DNA from: Cyprinodon diabolis
Taxonomy: Eukaryota; Chordata; Actinopteri; Cyprinodontiformes; Cyprinodontidae
Assembly (NCBI GenBank): GCA_030533445.1
Contig: CM060064.1
Span: 23,283,126 to 23,347,125, forward strand
Reading direction: 5' to 3'
Length of the DNA: 64,000 nt
Shown here: positions 1 to 12,000 of the stretch, one piece after another
Layout of the letters: each line of letters begins with the position of its first letter
Position numbering within the stretch: the stretch's first letter is position 1
Made by a program: the position numbers and the translations under genes
Notes under the pieces: generated by a model
What the model saw: only the letters and a program-made list of their open reading frames with translations
Told to the model about the DNA's origin: nothing
Database searches by the model: none

Positions 1-75
1 GTTAAACTACTGCTGCCACCATCTGTAAACTATGCTCAACATATTTGACATGTTTTTTTATGTTACTTTAACCAG

Positions 76-3000
76 CCTGCTCCAGAAGAGCAAAAGGAAT
101 CAGAGATAAAGGAAGAGCCTGAAGCAGAAGAAGTGAAAAAGGAGGCTACTGAAAAAACAGAGGAGGCAGCAGAAGAGCAGAAGGCGACTAAAGAGAAAGA
201 AACAGTAACTGAGCAGGCAAAGAAAGAGAAGCCTTCAAAGGAAAAGAAGACTGAAAAGAAGACAGAGGAGGCTAAAGGCCCCAAACGTCCAAAAACCATG
301 CAATGTAAAGTCACCTTACTGGATGACACTCTGTTTGAGTGTGAGCTTGACGTAAGAGAAACGGCTTATTATATCCACCTATGTTTATATATTGCTCTAA
401 CCGTTAGTACGGTTATACAGACTGATGACACCTGTTATGTCCACACCAATAGAAACATGCTAAAGGTCAGGAGCTTCTAACGAAAGTGTGGGACCATGTC
501 AACCTGCTGGAGAAGGATTATTTCGGTCTGGCCATCTGGGAAACTCCAACCAGCAAGGTCTGCATCTTTTTCTTTATTTATGATAGAAAAAGAAAAGGGA
601 CTAAGACCCTAACCTGAGACCTGTGGTTGTTCTTCCTCCCCTAGACATGGTTGGAACCTGTCAAAGAGATCCGAAAACAGGTTTCAGGTGGCGTCTATGA
701 GTTTACATTTAATGTAAAGTTTTACCCTCCTGATCCGGCACAGCTTACAGAAGACCTCACCAGGTATTTATATCTTTAACCTGAGCAAGCACTTAAAGGA
801 ATAGTACACCCAAAACATGATTAGCCTTCATTTTCTACTCACCCCCATGCTGAACAACACTCTGGAGTACTTTTTTGATATCTCAAATGCATCTGGAGAT
901 CTGGGAGGCTTCTTACTGTCTGCTGACATTCAAATAATGGAGGTCTATGGTGCCCGAGGCAGAAAGGTCCATAAAAGTCCACAAAAAACGTCTCAATATT
1001 CCTCCATACTGCTCGTCCAATGTATTCCAAGTGTCCTGAGTGGGTAGCGTCCATAATTTACTCGAAACGAAGTCATTTAGAATGTTTTTAGAGCATAAAC
1101 TGTAGTGTATAGGATTTCCTAAAAGCGCGCGCCTGCGAGTTCACGAGCCTACGGAAACCTCGGCAGACCAAACCAGATGAAAGTGCGCATTCACCTCGGC
1201 AAAAAACTCATGCTCTTCCTCAACACTGAAGTCCTCAGACATTTTTCTTTCGTTGTTTCTTTCTTTGCAAGGGTAAACAGCACATTTCTTCTTCTACGCT
1301 TGCATTATCAAGAGCAGACGCTGAATGTGCACTTTCATCTGGTTTGGTCTGCCGCGGTTTCCGTAGGCTCGTGAACTCGCAGGCGCGCGCTTTTAGGAAA
1401 TCCTATACACTACTCCCAGATCTCCAGATGCATTTGAGATATCAAAAAAGTACTCCAGAGTGTTGTTCAGCATGGGGGTGAGTAGAAAATGAAGGCTAAT
1501 CATGTTTTGGGTGTACTATTCCTTTAATACATCACCTAAGCTAAAATGTCATCTTTGATAAGCTGACCTGTGATGATGTTAAAAAGATGATTCTGGATTT
1601 TTGAAGTAAGATTGTGTTAAAAAGCTATAGGATGCAAACCAAACTGTTGGATAATACCTCTGATACCAGAGTTTAATAAACTCCCACAGAGCTGATTTTA
1701 ACACCTTTTCATGGTTTATATAGTTCCACAATTTAAAGAGTCAAATTAACACTTTAAAAATAGTTAAATACGCTGTGTCAGAGTTTCTATTTTAACTGAC
1801 AATTTAGAGTTCAATCAACACTCTGGGATGAAATAATCAATACTAGATAGTCGCTTAAGATAAATCAACAACTTCTTTACTTTAAAATGTCTCAGTAGGA
1901 AAACATTACTTTATGCTCCGGGTTAATTACGATAAAGAAAATGGAAATCCTTCCAAACCAGTAAATGAAAAACAAACGGCTAAAATGCTGGTGACAGCTG
2001 ACACTGTTAAATGTAAATACACAAACAGGCATTGGCCATTCAGGTTAATTCTTTTCATTACATTTAATTATTTCTTTCTGTTGCTTTTAATCTTCCTTAT
2101 GGAACATGCATTACAGAGCAAACCAAACTACTAGTGAGCATCTGATCAAATCAAACGGTCATTTTAAAAACGACAAAAGTTTAAATGTGATATATATTTT
2201 AAAAAAAGTCACATCATTGTGTAAGATACAACCATAACAGGTCAGAACGTTTACCAACTCATTACTCATCATACAAAATCGTTTCGCAGCTCTCCACCAT
2301 GTTGAAAGGTCAAAGTTTACCTCATCTCTGCAACTCTGATATCATAAAGTTATACCAACTTTCCAGTGGAAATTACAACAGCATTTCTGATGTCATTTTT
2401 GGTATTTACTATAATCATGATACCACATGAAGGCAGCTTAAGCATCAGCAATGTGTTAACATCCCACATGAACTATTGGCTAACACATTGCAAAAAGTCA
2501 TTATAAAAAGGATGCTTTCATTTAACATTCAGTGAAATGTATATTTCTAGACATGAAATATTTATCAATTTAAAGGATCTTAATCAAAGCTTTAAGAGGT
2601 TGCTCCTATTATGTGCTGCAGCAGAACATGAATTAAATGGTGCCGTTTTCAAGCAGTATTCCAGTCTTTAACCAGAAGCTAAGGAGTGAATTTTCCTCCC
2701 AGAGGATGAAACTCAACAGCAATGCAATCAGCTCTATGTAATAACCATAAAACTAGACACAATTTAAATCCTTAACTCAACACTAAAATATTTACCATTG
2801 GAAATGTACCACCTTAGTTTATGCTGTGTAAGGAGGTGGAACCGCGGGGCTTCCGTTTGGTGCGCTGCCACGTTTTTTTACGTGTCCAAGGCGCCACGGC
2901 CGCTGGCCTCTTCTCTAAAATAGGCAGCTTTTCTATTTTTTGGTGCTTCCACTTTAAATCCACGTCAGTCTAGTGTAGAGGGGATCGTTAAGCCTAGAAG

Positions 3001-6000
3001 TCAGTTGATGAAAAGGAAAGCAGATCCCTTTAAGTTTACATATAAAAGATATGGAATTGTATATTTTGGACTTTTTTTTTTTAGTAAAAGTTGTATTAAT
3101 ACAGTAAATTAAATGCTAATACGAGCATTGAAAAAGGAGTAAAAAAAACAACTATATATTTAAACTCACCAACAATAGATACAAAGAAAAAAATAAGATA
3201 AAGTAATAAAATAAAACCAGACACATGAGTCGCTGGTATTTCTAGCAAAATAAAAACTTTACTGACTTGTTGTTCTATTTAAAGCCTACATGTTCACTAC
3301 TAGAGCGTGAAGTTCGCTCTGCTCTGAAAACGCTCCCTGTGGAATAAGGTGGCTGGGAGACGCTGCAGCACCGCCTCTCCATGGGGAGCATGCACTGATT
3401 TTACATCCAGTAAAACCAGAGGGACGGGGCATATCACAAACGATAAACACGTGATAACATAGCACACACCAGCTAACTAAAGATTAGCAAAACTCATCCT
3501 AATAAGCTCTTGAAACAGTGACTGAATGTTGGGGTCTGGCTGCAACCCAGCTTTACTTATCTTGTCTTGGCCTTGGTGCTCCATTTCTCCTGTCTGTTAT
3601 ATCAATTGTGCTAACACTGAATGGCGTGACAGAAAACAAGGCTTATTGGACTTATTCTGTGTTTTTTTTTCTTTTCTTCAGTTGATAAAATTTTCTCCCT
3701 GATATCTCAGAAGCACCTAGGAACAAAATTACAGCTCCTTGCATCGACTTATATAGTGTTTAACCTTAAATAATAGGATAAATATATCATCTTTTTTTTT
3801 TATCTATGTGGCTAAAAGGGAATTTGGACCATTAGCAATTTATCAAGATGGGCAGCGACTTACCAGTGATGGACCAACCTATTACCATTGATTTCTGTGT
3901 AAAATATTACCCAATTTAAATGTGGCAACTGTTTCAAGTTTCTTGAATTTAGGTGCTGATACTTTTAAGATTGAAGCTACAGTAAGACAAAAGTTATTAA
4001 ATGCTTGAACTCTTTCAAACCTTACTTCAAAAATGCCAAACATCGCTTACAATTCAGCTTGTGTTTTTTTTGTTTGTTTGTTTGAACTGTTTAAAGTGTT
4101 TTCATATCTTTATATTTTATTTCTTTTGCAGATATTTCCTGTGTCTTCAGCTTAGGAAGGACATCATGCTTGGGGTTCTTCCTTGTTCTTTTGTCACGCT
4201 GTCCCTGCTGGGCTCCTACACGGCCCAGTCAGAGCTAGGAGAATATGACCCGGAGCTCCATGGGACTGATTATGTTAAAGATCTAAACCTGGCACCAGGG
4301 CAGACCAAGGAGCTGGAGGAAAAAGTAATGGAGCTGCACCGAACATACAGGTCATTAAAGAGTTAGAGACAATCATTTAAAGGAATAGAGCTTTGTTAGC
4401 AAATACTTTTCATTACACTTATTAGGTACCGGTAGGTTTATTGTTTCTCAGCCCAACAGGGAACATCTTTGTTTTAACCTTCAGATGAATCTTTGAAAAT
4501 ACTTTTTTCCTCCCTTGCATATTAAGGTCAATGAGTCCAGCCCAAGCAGATTTGCTGTTTCTGGAAAATGCCAAGAAACTTGCGATGTATGGAGTTGATC
4601 TGCACCAAGCCAAGGTAAAAAAAATTTTTTTCAAATAAGAAAAAAAAAGCTTTCCTTTTTGTTGTAATGTTCTCATTTTTATGTAATGTCTTCCTTTTTC
4701 AAAATGCTTGATAATACTTTGCAACAGCCATCATGTTTTTCATCATTAAGCTTTAATGACAAAATCGATGTCAAGTCCCTTGGAGATAAAAAATTTAAGG
4801 ATTATAACATTTCAAACCATGTGACCTCAGACTAAATGAATGAGGAAAGAAAGACTTCCCCCTTGTGACAGTTTTGCGTAAGTACCAGGAGATAACATTG
4901 TTTTTTTTTTTTCTTGCATGCAGGATCTGGATGGTGTTGACATCACACTAGGTGTTTGCTCCAGTGGTTTGATGGTTTACAAGGACAAGCTGAGGATCAA
5001 CCGTTTCCCGTGGCCCAAAGTGCTCAAAATCTCTTACAAACGAAGCAGCTTCTTCATTAAAATCAGAGCTTCAGAGGTATATCCATTCTCACCCATTATT
5101 TGACAATTAAAACTAGACTGGGCGTCCTACTGATGACTGTTGTTGTTTGATGGATGGGCTGCTACCAGTTATTTTATTTTGTTCTTTTTTTTCTTCCTGT
5201 GCAGCAAGAGCAGTATGAGAGCACCATTGGCTTCAAGCTTCCCAACTACAAAGCCTCAAAGAAGCTTTGGAAAGTTTGCGTTGAGCATCATACTTTCTTC
5301 AGGTAAAAAAAAAAAAAGAACTTTACTTACTCTGATGGGAACCTTTTTTCCTCAGAACAAAAGATAATAAGCAGCTTTACTTTATCCTCTAATTGATTGC
5401 AGGCTAAGTGAAAACTGCAGGTTAATAATTGTTACATCTGCAGTGGAAAAGCTGCAGACTTATCTTCCTACTCTATGCATTAGACTTCTAAGGTTTTTGG
5501 TATCTCAATAAATAATAAAAATGTTCAACTCCTTTATAGATACATCACACACAGTGTGGTGTATTTCAATGGTTTATTTCCATATTTAGTGTATCAGAGA
5601 ATTTATTGTAAGACTAATCAAAAAAAGGATTTCAATAGATAAATGTGATATTATGGTTTACACAACTGTGGTAAACAGCTGAGTTTATAGTTCTCCAATT
5701 AACTATAAATGGAAGCCTCCACAAGGATGGCAATAACTGGCTTTTTACAAGATTCTGCATCAAAACATATGAACTCAAATTTTACTTCATTAACGTCTGA
5801 CATTGCTTAGTGATGCATTTTTATTATTTTAGTTCTGAATTTCCTTAGTTTGAGTAATAAAGAACTGAAAGAACAATGTCTCTCCTTCTCAGGGTTCCTT
5901 CCGTGGAGCCTCCATCCTCCCGCCGTTTTCTTGTCCTGGGTTCCAAGTTCAGGTATAGCGGCCGTACTCAAGCCCAAACCCGACAGGCCAGCTCCATGAT

Positions 6001-6065
6001 CGACCGGCCAGCCCCTCGCTTCACACGCTCTGCCAGCAAGAGGTTGTCACGTAACTTAGACGGTG
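76..6065 (+). CDS. epb41: epb41 exons: headpiece end, FERM domain and FERM-adjacent region
   Basis: Eight exons. Exon 76-351 starts with a Lys/Glu-rich stretch and then [12 protein letters not shown], the usual start of the 30-kDa FERM domain, where an internal start Met gives the short isoform. FERM lobes continue through 453-557 ([17 protein letters not shown]), 645-763, 4132-4350 ([11 protein letters not shown]), 4527-4614, 4924-5076 ([20 protein letters not shown]) and 5205-5302 (VEHHTFFR). The FERM-adjacent exon 5893-6065 has [20 protein letters not shown] and ends in phase 1 at LDGG. Junction phases are 0,0,2,2,0,0,2,1 and all donors and acceptors are GT/AG. The 101-bp intron at 352-452 is very short, while intron 764-4131 is long and holds a foldback transposon. 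All FERM motifs look intact, so this part should be functional. Confidence 0.95.
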
Positions 6066-9000
6066 GTAAGGGAAACTGTGTGTCTGAAATAGTTTTGTTG
6101 CTACAAGGGTTGAGAAGCAGCTGTCTGACTTGTTTCGCTTCTGCAGCTGGAGATCAGACTCTCCAGTTTCTGCAGCTACTCTCTGCATCATGCAGGTCTG
6201 AGGTTGATGATTGGTCTTTGTTGATGGCAGCAGAAATGTCCCGGCCCTCTGCTGAATTTGCAGGTATCGGGATGTGCATGAAGTGCATAAGCTGCTGGTT
6301 TAGTGCTAAATGCTTTCGCCCTAATAACTTATCGATATGCAAACCGGTTATCATTTGTTTTTACTTTCATATTTTTTTTAAACACAGCTTTTCAGCTTGG
6401 TAACTATTTATATTTTGACTTACTCTAACTTGACTCCTGGCTGTTTTTGGCTGCTTTGCACTGTTAAATGAACATGAGCTTCTTCTCTTACCTCGGTTCT
6501 CAGTCATATCCAGTGTTGGAGTTTCTCTTCCCCATTTTTAAGGTGGAAAACTGGACCTGATTCTAACTATCACCTTACACTACATTTTAACTGAACAACC
6601 TACTCGTCACTTTTGCACCGGTTTTTATTAATAAAGGTTGTTCAAAGAAATTTTATTTGCCACCCTGCATTTTTTAAAGAAGATAAACGAGCCATTTCAT
6701 CTTGCTGGCACTAACCTCATCATATCGGCTTGCAATAGTCCTACAGTGGGATAAAACTGCTTGCATCCAACTAAGTTAAAAACCTGCTTGAAGCATCTGT
6801 AACAGTCGTAACATTCTGAACCATAACGTAACTTCAATCGCCTCGCCATCTCTTCACAGCCAGAGGGGAGTCTGAGCAGACTTCCACTCAGTCCTCAGAG
6901 GAAGGACAGCTTGTTCATTCAGTCACAATATCCCGGAATGCCACTGAGACCACAGACGGCAGCGCTCAAATCATTGGTGAACAGCAGGGAATAAAGGAAG
7001 GAGAGTGGTTTGACCTTCTGTATCGGGAACCTTCTGTAGCAGCTGTCCAGAATTTTGATTTTGTGAAACAGCCAGGTATCTGCAATTATACAGCCAACAC
7101 TTTTTCTACATTTTTATCTTGTAATGTTTAAAAACATTGTATCTGTTTTAAGCGTAAAACTTGTGGTTTATTTATGTATGGGTAACTATTCGATTCCCAC
7201 AGATACACTGCGCATAAATACTGTTTTGCAAATACTGAACAGGAAAATAGCTTAATTATAGCACTTATTAGAACTTTGGAGTTGTCATTATGTGTTTACC
7301 CTTCTTTATTATTTGTTTTCTTCAATATTTGTGTTAACTTAATAATTAATCATGTCCATAGTAATCAGTCAACATGACTTTTAGGAGTTCATTGTTTTTA
7401 TTTCCTAGAATACTTATAGAAAGTTATTTATTTACCTCATTTCTGTATTTGGGAAAAGTGCTTGCTTGCCTTGGTTGCATTCATCTTTGTTTCTTTCTGC
7501 GTGCAGGATGCACTTGGATCCTATCATTGGTCATCTTTGTCAGGCAAATCGTTCAATAACAAAAATGTTTTATAAATGGTCTACTTCTAAAGTTTTCAAA
7601 ATTCAACAGCTCCAAATTTCCAACAATTGCCCCTAACGACCCCCCATTCAGAGGCATGGCCCAGGTATTGCAGGCTAACAAAGAATCCAAAATGACTCCC
7701 CATTACTAATGGGCAGACCCTTTTTTTCTGGTTCACTTTGCATGTTTTCTAAGCCAAAACAAGTTTTTGGCTTAGATTCTTCTAACTCTATGCTACTTCT
7801 GACATTTTGAATTGAAAGCTTCCTGTATGGGAAGTGAAACGTCTTCAAACATGGAAGCAAAGTCCAGTGGATTTTTTTTGGAATTACTATCACCTGGATG
7901 ACTGAGAATCTTCACCAGCATATTCAAAATACTTTGGATGGAAATTTATACTTGAATTTAATTAGTTAAAGCTTAAATGTTGGAGAGGTTTTATTTGAAA
8001 AAGAAATGAGGAAAAAGGATTTTAATAATTTAGATTTTGTGTAATGATTCAAAAAGAGTCAACAGATGGAAAAAATATAAAGTACCTTCCAGTTGCCTTG
8101 ATAGGATGAAATGTATTTATCCAACTCTACATGCAAACATCTGAAGATTGTGGATTTTGGTTCTCTGGTTCAAAGATGTACATAATTTCTCTGATGTCAG
8201 TCAAACCCAGCTTGGCGTCCTCCTCCTCCTCGGACCGCCTTTATCAACCTGCACCATCACAGCAGGACGACTGGTTCCTGTACTTCGACCGATTCTTATC
8301 CAAGTTTGAAGAAAAGACTCTGTGTGAGTTGTTTTGGGGATTTGTGACTTTTTTAATTTTAAACCTGCTCAGTAAAACTGACCAGCAGCCTGCCTTATGA
8401 TCCAGATTATTGTTCCTATTTAAAGTTTGACGTTAGCTGTATCTTTGTGCTCTTCTCAGCATCTCGTAAAACTCAGCCTCAGATCTTTGTGGAGGAGCTT
8501 GTCACATCAGTAGACAAACAGGAAGACACTACCGAACAAGTCATTGAAAGACTGCAGAGATCTGTGGTCTTAATAGATGCACTGGCAGAGATGGAAGATC
8601 TGGAAGAGAAGCTGAAGAAAGTGAGGGACTTGGAGGAAAGACTTGAAGAAACAGGGGAGATGACAGAGAAGATTCTGAGGATGGTTGAAGAAGATCTGGG
8701 GCAGGAAGAGGTGGAAAGGTTAAAGGCGGAAGAGGGTGATTTGGATCAGGTGGTATTAGACAAATATGTGAAGAGGCTGGAGACCATAGACGATGATGAG
8801 GATGAACTGGGAGAGCAGATCAGGCAGGTTTTTTTCAAAGGTTTGATCCCAGTAGAGGAAAACGAGCTGAATCAATTAGACGATAGTTTGAAGGAAAAGC
8901 TGCAGAAGATGGAAAGGGAATGGCTGGAAGAAGTACAGGAAACATTTGACGCTGCAGGAGTTTCTGGAGCAACTTCTGTTGTGACTCTGAAGATGGTTGA

Positions 9001-12000
9001 ACACAGGGGCGAGAAGACGGTGACTGTTATTGGTGAGGGGGAGAAGTCAGATGGGAATTTAGAACAATTGACTCAGAGGGAGGTTATAGAGATGCCTGAT
9101 TATGGGAATCCACTTCAGAGGGCAAATGACGATGAGTGGTACCTGCTTTTTTACCGTCCTCCAACCCAAGTAATAGCCAGCCCATCAGGTACAGTATGCT
9201 GCTCTATAAACTATATGGCACTTCTACTAATCGTTCTAATATGCTAACCGTTTTACGTGAGATAAAAGTGATGTGGCAAATATGAATAACACATTGACCA
9301 ACTAGTTCAGTTCATTGAATAACTTTGTGCTTGCTGCTGCCGTGCTCCCTGCGGATGAGATCACCTCGCATTTGGACTTTACTGCTTTTGAAAACGCTTT
9401 TACAGCCTGTGGCACACATTACCACCCATGTTAAGTCTTTATTTCTTTTTTTTTGCTATTACCCTTATAATCAATCTCTACTGTAGATGAGAGTAAATAT
9501 TTGAGTTCAGTGGAGAAGAGACAGGTAGGAGAAGAGGAAATTCAGGAACTGCAACGACCGACGCTGATGGAAAAGGTGGATGACTGGTTTATGTTGTTGG
9601 CTGGTATTCCAAGAGAAAGCCCCTACATAGAACCAGGTAATGCTTAATAAAGGTTGTACTGTTTTCGTGCTTCTGCTTTGTAATCTACTTGCTGGCTGAT
9701 TAAATGTGTGAACTGCCGCTGATTGAGGAAATCTTCTCCTGGTTCCTTTTATCAGTAACCATTAAGGAGGCCCAGGTTGATAAAGAAAGGGTCGTCTCTG
9801 TGGTTGAAGTTTCAGAAGATTACAAAGTTGAGGAGAGGCTGGTAATACAACAGGCTCCCCAAAGCAATAAAGAAATCCAACCAGTGACTCAGAGGGATGT
9901 TGATAGGTTTGTGTCGCTGGATGTTCCTTCTAAACAAACTGAAAATGTACAACCAGGTATTGGAAAACATTCGCACTGACTGGCAGTTTAAGTGCAGCAA
10001 ATTGTTCATTATACAGGCAGGAAAGACTGAAGTTTTTTTCTTTTTGCTTTTGGTGTTGTTGGAGTGAGTCTAGCAGGGGGTGTTTCCCAGTCCCAGATTG
10101 AAGCTGTCCCAGCTGTTGATCTGAGAGAAAAAAGAATGGAGATTTTTGTAGAGGATGCAGAAATAAAACAAATTCCAAGACAAACTGAAGATGACTGGTT
10201 TGTGCTGTTTGACCTTCCAGATAGGGGATCATCTTTTATGCAAACAGGTATTACTAATATTTCTTTCCCTTTTTATGTATTCATTTTTCTTGACTTGTTG
10301 TTTTATTTAGAAATCCTGTTGTTCAACTTGCAGTTCCATTTGTCGATTCAGGATTTGCTTTAAAAAGTGAAATATTGAAACGGCACTGAAATATTTAACT
10401 TCTATCAGTGGGCGGCCATTAATCAATTAAAGAAATAGAGCCTGAGATGCTGAAGCTTAACAAATGGGGTGTGACATTCTAATTTAACTGGCAGTATGTC
10501 TTCGACTTTTTTTGTTTTATCCATAGCTTCAAAAGCTGAGTATGTTCAGGTTCTTCATAGAGAAAGCATGCCAACCATGCCTGTGACTGAGTTAGAGGAG
10601 AGGAGGGAGGTTATAGTTGAAGAGATCTCGATTCAGAAACACACAAAGAAGCTTCCAGAACAGACAATATTGCATCCAGTGAGCAACCGAGATGATGATT
10701 GGTATCTGCTGCTGGACACAATTCCCAAAGTGAGGCCTTATATACCTCCAGGTAACTTTGTCCTTTAGATGCCTTTTTTAATGAAATTACTACAATACGT
10801 GTGATAGGAGTTGAGAAATTTAAATTTTTCAATTTAAATTTACATTTTTTCCAGTTTTAGTGCCACAAACATCTAAAGCCATTCCAAGTGTTTCAGGTGA
10901 AGCAAAAATTGTAGAGCAGAGGTCATCATATCCGATTAGCCCACAGCCTTTGCAGCCTCTAGAAAAAGATGACTGGGCCATTGTGTTTGAGACGCCAGTT
11001 ATTGTGCCTACAGGTACAAGATCATTGTATTTTAATCTTTTAAATTTCTCCGCTTTTTTGACGCAATTGTAACGCAACCATTTGGACATTTTGTGTGTGC
11101 CAGTTGCCGCTGCTGAGACTATGATGTTTAAAGAGACAAAGACGTTTAAAGTCGAGGCAAAAACCACAGAGATTACATCGTACAAGGAAGCGAGAACCAC
11201 TGAGATTAGAGCAGAAGAGGAGGTGATAATTGGCACGGCCAGCAGACAAGATGGTACTCGTTCTTCTGAAATAAGGCCAAGCCGACCTCCAACTCTATCA
11301 AACCTAGAAGATGATTGGCTTGACCTGTTTGACATTGCTCAAGAGAAACGCATACTCTCTCCACCAGGTATTTTTAATTAGCTTAAGGCAGTGTGTACTC
11401 TGTGCTATTTGCTTAAAGTTTTTGAATACTAATTTTTCTATGTCAGTTGCTGCGGTTCGGAGGGTTGAAATACTGGTACCCAGTGAACCAAAACCAAAAG
11501 CCGTCATGGAGGATTTAAGGGGACCTGCTGTGACTTTAGTCAGCCGGCCACAACCAAAATCTGTGAATGATGATTGGTTTGAACTGCTTCATGCAGCAAA
11601 AGAACCAGGTACTCTGCTGTTTGTATTTCCGTGTCCTTATGAGCCAGAATCCCTCCTGATGGGGTGTGTTGTTTGCTCCACAAGTGAGCTGATACTTGGT
11701 GCTTACTGTAAGGTTATGGGTTATAGAAGTCTACGTTTCTGTTTCTAGACTGTATAAACTTGGCCAATTTGTTACTATTTTTTGTCTTAACTATCTTAGT
11801 GCTGCTCCAACTGGTTTAACATGTGGCTGTTGCAGTAAAAACATTTTTATCGGCTGAAACAGTAGATTCTGGTACACAGCTTCTTAACTCGTACAGGAAT
11901 TCATCACCATAGCTCGACATTCAGGAATAAACAGAACTCCGTCAGATATATGGCACACAGTACATGTGCATTTACAGATAGGAAGAAAAAGTTACAGAGG

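Noticed and set aside
4422..4724. 100-aa - strand frame over an epb41 exon
   Set aside because: Antisense shadow of exon 4527-4614 plus intron.
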